Assembly (NCBI RefSeq): GCF_037126175.1
Contig: NZ_CP146986.1
Coordinates: forward strand, 5,394,501 to 5,458,500
Length of the DNA: 64,000 nucleotides
From: Pseudomonas sp. RSB 5.4
GTDB taxonomy: Bacteria; Pseudomonadota; Gammaproteobacteria; Pseudomonadales; Pseudomonadaceae
Direction: 5' to 3'
The notes under the pieces are model-generated. The model did not search any database and was not told where the DNA came from. It saw nothing but the letters and a program-made list of their open reading frames with translations. Within the stretch, counting starts at the first letter, position 1. Each line of letters starts with the position of its first letter. This document shows, in pieces, positions 10,183 to 17,420 of the stretch. The position numbers were made by a program, and so were the translations under genes.

Positions 10183-11070
10183 ATGAAAATCGCATTTATC
10201 GGTCTGGGCAACATGGGCGCGCCGATGGCGCGTAACCTGATCAAGGCCGGTCACTCGCTGAACCTGGTGGACCTGAACAAGACTGTGCTGGCGGAACTGG
10301 AGCAACTGGGCGGCACTATCCGCGCCTCGGCCCGCGAAGCAGCCGAAGACGCTGAACTGGTGATCACCATGCTCCCGGCGGCGGTGCATGTGCGCAGCGT
10401 CTGGCTCGGTGAGGATGGTGTGCTGGCCGGTATCGGCAAAGGCGTGCCGGCGGTGGATTGCAGCACCATCGATCCGCAGACTGCTCGTGATGTGGCCGCC
10501 GCTGCCGCCAAACAAGGCGTGGCGATGGCCGATGCACCGGTCTCCGGCGGCACCGGTGGCGCGACCGCTGGCACGCTGACCTTCATGGTCGGCGCCACCC
10601 CGGAACTGTTCGCCACCCTGCAACCGGTGCTGGCGCAGATGGGCCGCAACATCGTGCATTGCGGTGAAGTCGGCACCGGACAGATCGCCAAGATCTGCAA
10701 CAACCTGCTGCTGGCGATCTCGATGGTCGGCGTCAGCGAAGCGATGGCGTTGGGTGATGCGCTGGGGATCGACACTTCGGTGCTGGCCGGGATCATCAAC
10801 AGTTCGACCGGGCGTTGCTGGAGTTCGGAAATGTACAACCCGTGGCCGGGCATCGTCGAAACGGCGCCAGCCTCGCGCGGGTATACCGGTGGGTTTGGTG
10901 CCGAACTGATGCTCAAGGATCTGGGACTGGCGACCGAAGCGGCGCGTCAGGCGCATCAACCGGTGATGCTGGGGGCGGTGGCGCAGCAGTTGTATCAGGC
11001 GATGAGCCAGCGCGGGGAAGGCGGCAAGGACTTCTCGGCGATTATCAACAGTTATCGCAAGCCGCAATAA
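10183..11070 (+). CDS. mmsB: 3-hydroxyisobutyrate dehydrogenase
   Basis: NAD-dependent oxidation of 3-hydroxyisobutyrate to methylmalonate semialdehyde, the step before MmsA. 295 residues. The Rossmann motif GLGNMGAPMA lies at residues 6-15, the substrate-binding DAPVSGGTGGA near 121-131 and the catalytic lysine segment GQIAKICNN near 165. Co-transcribed with mmsA (9-nt gap). Nothing unusual. Confidence 0.95.
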   Translation: MKIAFIGLGNMGAPMARNLIKAGHSLNLVDLNKTVLAELEQLGGTIRASAREAAEDAELVITMLPAAVHVRSVWLGEDGVLAGIGKGVPAVDCSTIDPQTARDVAAAAAKQGVAMADAPVSGGTGGATAGTLTFMVGATPELFATLQPVLAQMGRNIVHCGEVGTGQIAKICNNLLLAISMVGVSEAMALGDALGIDTSVLAGIINSSTGRCWSSEMYNPWPGIVETAPASRGYTGGFGAELMLKDLGLATEAARQAHQPVMLGAVAQQLYQAMSQRGEGGKDFSAIINSYRKPQ

Positions 11071-11090
11071 TGCCGCAGGGTGCGATTCTG

Positions 11091-11223
11091 TGTGGCGAGG
11101 GAGCTTGCTCCCGCTGGTCTGCATAGCAGACCCAAACCCGGTCAATGCGGTTCTTCAGAAAAACCGCATTGACTGAAGTTACGACTGCTGCGCAGCCGAG
11201 CGGGAGCAAGCTCCCTCGCCACA
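11091..11223. repeat. Inverted pair of REP elements with inner hairpin
   Basis: Two 25-nt arms, 11091-11115 and 11199-11223, are reverse complements (TGTGGCGAGGGAGCTTGCTC...). Between them GTCAATGCGGTT (11141-11152) pairs with AACCGCATTGAC (11162-11173). This is the Pseudomonas REP-doublet layout; it may also act as the transcription stop for mmsB. Confidence 0.8.
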
Positions 11224-11255
11224 GGTGGTTTTCTGGGCTTTTTATGTGAGGCAAA

Positions 11256-11332
11256 AAAGATCGCAGCCTTCGGCAGCTCCTACAGGGTGTACATCTTGCC
11301 CATGTAGGAGCTGCCGAAGGCTGCGATCTTTT
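11256..11332. repeat. REP-like perfect inverted repeat
   Basis: Arms 11256-11284 and 11304-11332 are complementary over about 29 nt (AAAAGATCGCAGCCTTCGGC...). This is a different sequence family from the neighbouring REP pair; copies recur at 23188 (single arm) and, with CGCAGGC in place of CGAAGGC, at 35814. It lies between mmsB and the convergent cupin gene. Confidence 0.75.
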
Positions 11333-11337
11333 GCATG

Positions 11338-11688
11338 TCAGGCGAAGACGAAATATTTGCGCACGGTCTCGACCACTTCCCAGGTGCCTTTCATCCCCGG
11401 TTCAACCACGAAAATATCGCCGGCGCGCAGGTGGATCGGTGCCATGCCGTCCGGGGTGATGATGCAGTAGCCTTCCTGGAAATGGCAGTACTCCCACTTC
11501 ACATAGTCGACCCGCCACTTGCCCGGGGTGCAGATCCAGGTGCCCATGATCTTGCTGCCGTCTTCGCTGGTGTAGGCGTTGAGGTTGACGGTGTGCGGGT
11601 CACCTTCGAGCTTTTCCCATTTGCAGGCATCGAGTACCGGCAGCGGGTGGGTGTCGCGCAGAACGGTGATGGGGGCAGTCGCGGTCAT
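11338..11688 (-). CDS. Small cupin-domain protein (DUF861-like)
   Basis: 116 residues with one RmlC-type cupin fold. The start at MTATAPITVL follows a good CCGGAG ribosome site; the longer frame has none. Cupin features: WICTPGKWRVDY, EYCHFQEGYCIITPDG (the segment usually carrying metal ligands) and the turn HLRAGDIFVVEPGMKGTWEV typical of cupin_3/DUF861 proteins. Such proteins are linked to small-molecule binding or ureidoglycolate-type chemistry, but the substrate here cannot be inferred. It stands alone, convergent to mmsB across REP elements. Confidence 0.8.
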   Translation of the reverse strand: MTATAPITVLRDTHPLPVLDACKWEKLEGDPHTVNLNAYTSEDGSKIMGTWICTPGKWRVDYVKWEYCHFQEGYCIITPDGMAPIHLRAGDIFVVEPGMKGTWEVVETVRKYFVFA

Positions 11689-11783
11689 GAGAACTCCGGG
11701 CAGTGGGCGGATGGCAAAGAAACCAAGTCGCACCCTATAGCGCCCGGACAGGGCTCAGTTGTCTGTGCTCGACATCAAGCTGC

Positions 11784-12683
11784 TCAGAAACGCGCTTTGC
11801 CCTCGGGAGGAGTCAAGGCCTGCAGCAAGGCTTTGGCGTAACCCGGCAGGGCGCTGAAATCCCGGGCACAGAGCATCAGGGTGCGGCGCGCCCATGGCTC
11901 ATTGAGGGCGATGCTGTTGAATCCGCGCGGCGTCGCGCGTTCGAGGGCAGCCAGCGGCACGATGGCGAGGCCGGCACCTCGGGCGACCATGCGCATCACC
12001 CCGTCAAAACCGTCGGCGCGGATCCGCACCTGCATGCGCGAGCCACTGTGCAGCGCCTGTTCTTCGAGGTAGATCGCCAGCGCGCTGTCGGTGCTCAGAC
12101 CGACGAAATCATGGTGCAGGGCGTCGCTGAAGCTGACTTCGGCGGCGTTGGCCAGTGGATGTTCCCGCGGCACGATCAGCACTAACGGATCATCGCGAAA
12201 GGGCTGAGTCTGTAAATCGGAGGTGTCCACCGCATCGGAGACGATGCCGATATCGGCTGCGCCCTGGCGCAAGGCGTGGGTGATGCGGGCGCTGGGCAGT
12301 TCCTGCAGATCGATGTCGAGGTTGGGATGCTCGCGCAAAAAGTCCGCGAGCACTTCCGGCAGGTATTCGGTGATCGCCGTGGTGTTGCACAACAGTCGCA
12401 CCTGACCTTTGACGCCCTGCGCGTAGTCGGCCAGATCCTGCTGCATGCGTTCGGCCTGTTGCAGGAGGATGCGCGCGTGGTGGGCCAGTGCCTTGCCAGC
12501 GGGTGTCGGGCTCACGCCACGACGACCGCGTTGCAGGAATTCGGTGCCCAGCGAGGCTTCCATGGCGCGGATGCGCGCACTGGCGGCGGCCAGCGAAAGA
12601 TGGCTGCGGGCGGCGCCGGCGGTGATGTTGCCGGTGTCGAGGATGTGTAGATAGAGGCGCAGGTCGGTGAGGTCGAAGTGCAT
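11784..12683 (-). CDS. LysR-family regulator divergent from TSUP permease
   Basis: 299 residues started at MHFDLTDLRLY, which aligns the HTH (GNITAGAARSHLSLAAASARIRAME) with the usual LysR position. The C-terminal effector-binding domain is complete. It is divergent from the TSUP/TauE-family permease at 12899, with a REP doublet in the shared 215-nt gap, so it may control that transporter. No ligand can be assigned. Confidence 0.88.
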   Translation of the reverse strand: MHFDLTDLRLYLHILDTGNITAGAARSHLSLAAASARIRAMEASLGTEFLQRGRRGVSPTPAGKALAHHARILLQQAERMQQDLADYAQGVKGQVRLLCNTTAITEYLPEVLADFLREHPNLDIDLQELPSARITHALRQGAADIGIVSDAVDTSDLQTQPFRDDPLVLIVPREHPLANAAEVSFSDALHHDFVGLSTDSALAIYLEEQALHSGSRMQVRIRADGFDGVMRMVARGAGLAIVPLAALERATPRGFNSIALNEPWARRTLMLCARDFSALPGYAKALLQALTPPEGKARF

Positions 12684-12723
12684 CGGGGCAGCCTCTGGTT
12701 TGTGTGGTGTCTGGGCGGGCCTC

Positions 12724-12795
12724 TTCGCGAGCAAGCCCGCTCCCACAGTGGATCAGTGGTGAATCCAAAACTGTGGGAGCGGGCTTGCTCGCGAA
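12724..12795. repeat. REP doublet
   Basis: Arms 12724-12749 and 12770-12795 are 26-nt reverse complements (TTCGCGAGCAAGCCCGCTCC...), separated by 20 nt. It lies in the divergent promoter region between the LysR gene and the permease gene, which is unusual since REP doublets more often lie at 3' ends. Confidence 0.85.
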
Positions 12796-12898
12796 GGGGC
12801 CATCAGCCGCAACGCAATTAACAGCCTCTTGTATTGGCAGAGGCAGCCTCAGTATATGGCAGATTTTCAGCGCATCCGTGAAAGCGCACAGTAGCGCC

Positions 12899-13663
12899 AT
12901 GAACACACTCGCAGATTTCTATCAGAACCTCGGCCTTGCCCTGTCATTGCTGGTCATCGCCATCTTCATCATGGCCGGCCTGGTCAAAGGCGTGATCGGC
13001 CTCGGCCTGCCCACCGTCGCCATGGGCCTGCTCGGTCTGGCTATGGCCCCGTCGCAGGCTGCGGCGTTGCTGATCATTCCGGCGACGTTGACCAATGTCT
13101 GGCAACTGGCCTTCGGCGGGCATCTGAGAGGGCTGATCAAACGCCTGTGGCCGATGCTGCTGATGATCTTTCTCGGTACCGCAGCCGGCACGTTGTCGAT
13201 CGGCATGGCAGGCGGGCATTGGGTGGTGCGCGGCTTGGGCGCGGCGCTGCTGCTGTATGCGTTGAGTGGGTTGCTGCTGCCGACGCTGCACGTCAATCCT
13301 CGGCATGAACCGTGGCTCGGCCCGCTGTGCGGGATGATCACCGGGGTCATTACTTCGGCCACCGGTGTGTTCGTGATTCCGGCGGTGCCGTACCTGCAGG
13401 CGCTGGGTTTGAGTCGCGATGAACTGGTGCAGGCGTTGGGTCTGTCGTTCACGGTTTCGACCCTGGCGCTGGCCGGCGGCTTGTTCTGGCGCGGTGCGCT
13501 GGGCAGTGGCGAACTGACTGCCTCGCTGCTGGTGCTGATCCCGGCGATGCTGGGCATGTGGTTCGGGCAGTGGCTGCGTCAGCGCATCAGCGCCGTGCTG
13601 TTCAAACGAGTATTTTTCGTCGGACTGGGCGCGCTCGGCGCCCATCTGCTGATCAGCGGCTAG
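12899..13663 (+). CDS. TSUP (TauE/SafE) family membrane permease
   Basis: 254 residues, highly hydrophobic with about eight membrane segments in two related halves, as in the TauE/SafE family that moves sulfite, sulfoacetate or other organic anions. The half-repeat signatures GLVKGVIGLGLPTVAMGLLGL (start, ~residue 24) and GMITGVITSATGVFVIPAVPYLQALGL (~143) are clear. The start at MNTLADFYQN was chosen because the upstream part of the frame is REP sequence. Likely controlled by the divergent LysR protein. It overlaps the convergent ABM gene by 11 nt. Substrate unknown. Confidence 0.88.
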   Translation: MNTLADFYQNLGLALSLLVIAIFIMAGLVKGVIGLGLPTVAMGLLGLAMAPSQAAALLIIPATLTNVWQLAFGGHLRGLIKRLWPMLLMIFLGTAAGTLSIGMAGGHWVVRGLGAALLLYALSGLLLPTLHVNPRHEPWLGPLCGMITGVITSATGVFVIPAVPYLQALGLSRDELVQALGLSFTVSTLALAGGLFWRGALGSGELTASLLVLIPAMLGMWFGQWLRQRISAVLFKRVFFVGLGALGAHLLISG

Positions 13664-13967
13664 CCGACGAGGTGCTGAGCATCTCGATCCGACGGATATC
13701 GAAATCACGCTCCAGGTACGTCATGCGGTTGTCGAAAAACTCGCGCATGTGCGGCAGGTTCGAGTGCACGTCCAGGTGCGCCTGGCTTTCCCAGATCTCG
13801 TAGAAGATGAACAGCGTCGGATCTTCCTTGTCGCGCAGCATGTGGTACTCGATGCAGCCGGGCTCGGCGCGGCTCGGTTCGACATAGGCGCGAAACAGCG
13901 CTTCGAAGGCCTCGGCTTTCTCCGGGCGGGTCTTGGCGTGCAGGATGAAACCGTGGCGTTCACTCAT
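13653..13967 (-). CDS. Antibiotic biosynthesis monooxygenase-domain (YgiN-like) protein
   Basis: 104 residues forming one ferredoxin-like ABM domain: HGFILHAKTRPEKAEAF, AEPGCIEYHMLRD, FIFYEIWESQAHLDVH, LPHMREFFD. Members act as quinol monooxygenases or small heme-free oxygenases. It is divergent from mdaB (NADPH quinone reductase), a pairing also known for YgiN/MdaB in enterobacteria, where the two are thought to run a quinone redox cycle; that role is an inference here. Confidence 0.87.
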   Translation of the reverse strand: MSERHGFILHAKTRPEKAEAFEALFRAYVEPSRAEPGCIEYHMLRDKEDPTLFIFYEIWESQAHLDVHSNLPHMREFFDNRMTYLERDFDIRRIEMLSTSSASR

Positions 13968-14150
13968 CGAAACAACTCCTCAAATGCAGATGGCCGGAAA
14001 TTTTATTGCAACAATCGGCATTCGATTCGTGCTTTTTGATCAAATGTATTTTGCGCCAGCGCGGCTTATTCCGCGCGAGATGGGCCGTTAACCTGCCGCC
14101 ATTCCTTTTCCCATCTTCCTCCAGCCCCAAGGCTGCACCGAGGCGTTCTC

Positions 14151-14741
14151 ATGAAAAAAGTGTTGTTGCTCAATGGCGGCAAGAAATTCGCCCACTCCGA
14201 CGGTCGTTACAACGCCACCCTGCACGAAACTGCACTGAGCGTGCTGGATCGCGGTGGTCTGGATGTCAAAACCACGTTCATCGATGAGGGTTACGACGTC
14301 GCGGAAGAAGTGGCCAAATTCCTCTGGGCCGACGTGATCATTTATCAGATGCCGGGCTGGTGGATGGGCGCGCCGTGGACGGTGAAAAAGTACCTCGACG
14401 AAGTCTTCACCGAAGGCCATGGCAGCCTCTATGCCAGCGATGGCCGCACCCGTTCCGATGCGTCGCAGAAGTACGGCAGCGGCGGTCTGATTCAGGGCAA
14501 GCAGTACATGCTGTCGCTGACCTGGAACGCACCGCAGCAGGCGTTTGATGACCCGACAGATTTCTTTGAAGCCAAGGGTGTCGACGCGGTTTATTTTCCG
14601 TTCCACAAGGCCAACGAGTTTTTGGGCATGACCGGGTTGCCGACGTTCCTCTGTGTGGACGTGATGAAGCGCCCGAGCATCGAGAATGATGTGGCGCGGT
14701 ATGAGCAGCATCTGAAAGAGGTGTTTGGCCTCAAGGCTTGA
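14151..14741 (+). CDS. mdaB: MdaB-type NAD(P)H:quinone reductase
   Basis: 196-residue flavodoxin-fold oxidoreductase. Recognised by the MdaB pattern: LLNGGKKFAHSDGRYN near the N-terminus, IYQMPGWWMGAPWTVKKY (about 64-81), FTEGHGSLYASDGR and SLTWNAPQQAFDDP. MdaB reduces quinones by two electrons with NADPH and FAD, limiting redox cycling. Divergent from the YgiN-like monooxygenase 183 nt away. Full length, no oddities. Confidence 0.92.
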   Translation: MKKVLLLNGGKKFAHSDGRYNATLHETALSVLDRGGLDVKTTFIDEGYDVAEEVAKFLWADVIIYQMPGWWMGAPWTVKKYLDEVFTEGHGSLYASDGRTRSDASQKYGSGGLIQGKQYMLSLTWNAPQQAFDDPTDFFEAKGVDAVYFPFHKANEFLGMTGLPTFLCVDVMKRPSIENDVARYEQHLKEVFGLKA

Positions 14742-14787
14742 GGTGATTTCATGTGGTTACGGTTGTAACTGTGGTGAGGGTTTTAAC

Positions 14788-14895
14788 TGTGGTGAGGGGA
14801 TTTATCCCCGATGGGTCGCGCAGCGGCCCCCCGATCTTGATCTCAAAAAGCGAGGCCTGCTGCGCAGTCCATCGGGGATAAATCCCCTCGCCACA
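14788..14895. repeat. Inverted repeat doublet (TTTATCCCC family)
   Basis: Arms 14788-14814 and 14869-14895 are 27-nt reverse complements containing GGGGATTTATCCCCGATGG. A partial direct copy of the arm's first bases (AACTGTGGTGAGGG) precedes it at about 14767-14780. This is a third repeat family in the window, placed after mdaB and before a LysR gene. Confidence 0.8.
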
Positions 14896-14948
14896 GGGGT
14901 GTTCTCTCTCCACAATGGATTTGTGCAGTCGATCAATAAGGGACACCC

Positions 14949-15860
14949 GTGAAAGCCAGATCCGATGAGTTGCAGATTTTCGTCTGCGTGATCGAATGCG
15001 GTTCGATTTCCGCCGCTGCCGAGCAGGTCGGCCAGACCCCTTCGGCGGTCAGCCGCACGTTGTCGCGGCTGGAAGCCAAGCTCGACACCACGCTGATCAA
15101 CCGCACCACGCGGCGCATGGACCTGACCGAGGAGGGCAAGTACTTCTTCGAGCAGGCCAAGCTGATTCTCGATCAGATGGACGCCCTCGAAGAGCGACTG
15201 TCCTCACGCCAGCAAACCCCGTCCGGACGCCTGCGGATCAACGCCGCGTCGCCCTTCATGCTGCACGCCATCGTGCCGTACATCGACGAGTTCCGTGGCC
15301 TGTACCCGGACATCCAGCTCGAACTCAACAGCAATGACCTGATCATTGACCTGCTGGAACAAAGCACCGACGTCGCGATCCGCATCGGCACCCTTGCCGA
15401 CTCGACGTTGCATGCGCGTTCGCTCGGTTGCAGTCCGCTAATGATCGTCGCCAGTCCGGCCTATCTGCAGAAGCGTGGAGCGCCGCAGCAAGTGGCGGAC
15501 TTGAGCGAACACACCCTGCTCGGTTTCACCCACAACGAAGGCCTCAACCAGTGGCCGCTGCGCTACGTGCACGGCGACCGCTGGCCAATCACCCCGGCAA
15601 TCAGCGCCTCCAGCGGCGAAACCGTGCGCCATCTGGCGCTGGAAGGCCAGGGCATCGCCTGCCTGTCGCACTTCATGACCATCGACGACATCCGCGCCGG
15701 GCGCCTCAAGGTGCTGCTGGCGGAATTCAACAGCGGTTATCGCCAGCCGATCAACGCGGTGTACTACCGTAACTCGCAACTGGCGCTGCGCATTCAATGC
15801 TTCCTCGACTTCATCCAGAGCAAACTTGCGGCGTACGCCAGCGCCGATTTCAAGGGTTGA
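14949..15860 (+). CDS. LysR-family regulator
   Basis: 303 residues from a GTG start with an AAGGGAC ribosome site. HTH VIECGSISAAAEQVGQTPSAVSRTLSRLEAKL at residues about 12-43 and the effector domain with DVAIRIGTLADSTLHAR resemble the CrgA/AaeR-type (PecT-like) LysR group. It lies directly upstream, same strand, of an SDR-type epimerase gene (103-nt gap), so it may control that gene. Ligand unknown. Confidence 0.88.
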   Translation: MKARSDELQIFVCVIECGSISAAAEQVGQTPSAVSRTLSRLEAKLDTTLINRTTRRMDLTEEGKYFFEQAKLILDQMDALEERLSSRQQTPSGRLRINAASPFMLHAIVPYIDEFRGLYPDIQLELNSNDLIIDLLEQSTDVAIRIGTLADSTLHARSLGCSPLMIVASPAYLQKRGAPQQVADLSEHTLLGFTHNEGLNQWPLRYVHGDRWPITPAISASSGETVRHLALEGQGIACLSHFMTIDDIRAGRLKVLLAEFNSGYRQPINAVYYRNSQLALRIQCFLDFIQSKLAAYASADFKG

Positions 15861-15963
15861 TTCGTGATCCCTGCGCAACAGTGATTTGGCTGGTCGCGGG
15901 TTTTTCCACCGGGGTTAGCGGTCGATACTCGCGGCATCACTTATTCACGCAGGGAGTTTCTCC

Positions 15964-16857
15964 ATGAACGTATTCATCACCGGCGCTGCCGGATTCATCG
16001 GCGGTTCCATCGCCACCGGTCTGGTCCAGGCCGGCCACACCGTCACGGGCCTGGTGCGTAGCGCCGAACAGGCCGAAGAACTCAAGGCATTGGGCATCAC
16101 CCCGGTGATCGGCACCCTCGAAGACGCCACGCTGCTGGCCGCACAGGCCCGCGCCGCCGATGCGGTGATCAACGCCGCCAGCAGTGACCATCGCGGCGCG
16201 GTCGAAGCGTTGCTCGATGCCCTGCGCGGTTCGAACAAAGTGTTCCTGCACACCAGCGGTTCGAGCATCGTCGGCGATGCCTCGGGCGGCAAGTCCAGCG
16301 ACGTCATCTACTACGAAGACAACCTGCCGGAACCCACCGTCGACAAGGCTGCCCGCGTGGCCATCGACAATCTGATCCTCGCTGCCGCACAGGACGGCGT
16401 GAACTCGGCGGTGATCTGCAACACCCTGATCTACGGCCACAGCCTGGGCGTCAATCGCGACAGCGTGCAGTTGCCACGTCTGCTCAAACAAGCGCGCAAA
16501 AGCGGCGTGGTGCGCCATGTCGGCACTGGCCAGAACATCTGGTCCAACGTGCACATCGAAGACGTCGTCGCCCTCTACCTGCTGGCGCTGACCAAAAACG
16601 TGCCCGGCACCTTCTACTTTGTCGAAAGCGGCGAAGCCTCATTCATCGACATGACCACCGCCATGGCCCAGGCGCTGAACCTCGGCGAGCCACAAGACTG
16701 GCCACTGCAAGACGCCGAAGCCGAGTGGGGCTACGAAATGGCCAACTACGGCCTCGGCTCCAACAGCCGCGTTCGCGGCAAACACGCCCGCGAACTGCTG
16801 GGCTGGGTGCCGAAGCGTACGTCGGTGGTTGAATGGATTCGTAACGAAATGGTGTGA
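15964..16857 (+). CDS. NAD-dependent epimerase/dehydratase-family (extended SDR) protein
   Basis: 297 residues. The N-terminal nucleotide-binding motif GAAGFIGG (residues 7-14) and the later HTSGSSIVGD segment are those of atypical/extended SDRs of the NmrA/epimerase type. The canonical YxxxK active site is replaced: EPTVDKAARVAIDNLIL occupies its place, so catalytic activity as a classical SDR is uncertain. A strong AGGGAG ribosome site precedes the start. Substrate unknown; the preceding LysR gene is the probable regulator. Confidence 0.82.
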   Translation: MNVFITGAAGFIGGSIATGLVQAGHTVTGLVRSAEQAEELKALGITPVIGTLEDATLLAAQARAADAVINAASSDHRGAVEALLDALRGSNKVFLHTSGSSIVGDASGGKSSDVIYYEDNLPEPTVDKAARVAIDNLILAAAQDGVNSAVICNTLIYGHSLGVNRDSVQLPRLLKQARKSGVVRHVGTGQNIWSNVHIEDVVALYLLALTKNVPGTFYFVESGEASFIDMTTAMAQALNLGEPQDWPLQDAEAEWGYEMANYGLGSNSRVRGKHARELLGWVPKRTSVVEWIRNEMV

Positions 16858-16882
16858 GTTTACGCTGCACCGCGTGAAGCCA

Positions 16883-16967
16883 TTCGCGAGCAAGCCCGCT
16901 CCCACAAGTAGAACGCATTCTGACTGAAGCAATGCGATCAACCTGTGGGAGCGGGCTTGCTCGCGAA
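16883..16967. repeat. REP doublet
   Basis: Arms 16883-16906 and 16944-16967 are 24-nt reverse complements (TTCGCGAGCAAGCCCGCTCC...). It lies just after the SDR gene and separates it from the leader of the carbamoyltransferase cluster. Confidence 0.85.
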
Positions 16968-16979
16968 AGCGCTGGATCA

Positions 16980-17232
16980 AACAACAGAAAAGTCGAATGG
17001 CACACCGTCATCGTTCTTTTTTTGTCCCGGTAACCCCCCGCAAACACAGCGGCTGCCAGTGGAATTTAATTTTTAGCGGGGACTTCGCCGGGTGCTCGGG
17101 AAATTACCGACTAGGCTGCTACCCCGGTGAAACGAGGGCGGCTGCGATGCACGTCGCCCTCCACGTGTTGCAGGCATGAGGCCCGTTCAGCACGGCACCG
17201 CCCATGGAGTTTTCCGGCAAAAGGAATTTGCG
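16980..17232 (+). promoter_or_regulatory. Structured leader before the micro-ORF/carbamoyltransferase cluster
   Basis: No gene of ordinary length fits here. Several complementary segments suggest a folded 5' leader: CCCCGC (17036-17041) with GCGGGG (17076-17081); GAGGGCG (17134-17140) with CGCCCTC (17155-17161); and repeated CCCGGT/CCGGG tracts at 17025-17032, 17088-17100 and 17123-17129. It does not match a riboswitch class I know, including the cobalamin type. The promoter was not located with confidence. The 158 nt between the micro-ORF and the carbamoyltransferase hold a further short hairpin (CGGCC/GGCCG near 17319-17333) and no gene. Confidence 0.35.
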
Positions 17233-17262
17233 ATGGCGACACCCATTGATGCCTTCTGGTGA
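17233..17262 (+). CDS. Candidate 9-residue micro-ORF MATPIDAFW
   Basis: ATG-GCG-ACA-CCC-ATT-GAT-GCC-TTC-TGG-TGA, preceded by a good AAAAGGAA ribosome site about 7 nt upstream of the ATG. It lies 158 nt before a carbamoyltransferase gene on the same strand. Two roles are possible: a leader peptide for attenuation, or a biosynthetic peptide. Small ORFs under 150 nt have been reported as essential for the vinylglycine (FVG) cluster of P. fluorescens WH6, which also has a carbamoyltransferase; that is from memory and the similarity is one of layout only. An overlapping 36-codon frame (17204-17314) has no ribosome site. Translation is unproven. Confidence 0.45.
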   Translation: MATPIDAFW

Positions 17263-17420
17263 AGGTGTATCCCCCCGGCGGACCTACATCAATCCGCTAT
17301 CTCCCGATGAGTAATGGTCGGCCATGACGGCCGGCATCTGTCATTGACTCTGGTTGTTGAATTGCACGCAACGCGCGTGGGCGAAGCCGTCACCTCAATT
17401 GGCGAAAACAAGGAATAGTT

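Noticed and set aside
8617-11145. 842-codon open frame on the - strand
   Set aside because: Antisense to mmsA and mmsB; composition rich in His, Gly and Arg with no recognisable domain.
12190-12906. 238-codon - strand frame overlapping the LysR gene
   Set aside because: Arg/Pro/His-rich off-frame reading of the LysR gene and the REP doublet.
17030-17165. Cobalamin or other known riboswitch in the cluster leader
   Set aside because: The conserved B12 box and other class-defining sequences I know are absent; only unspecific stems can be seen.
17204-17314. 36-codon frame overlapping the micro-ORF
   Set aside because: No ribosome site before its ATG, arginine-rich reading typical of an off-frame, and the MATPIDAFW start has a far better site.
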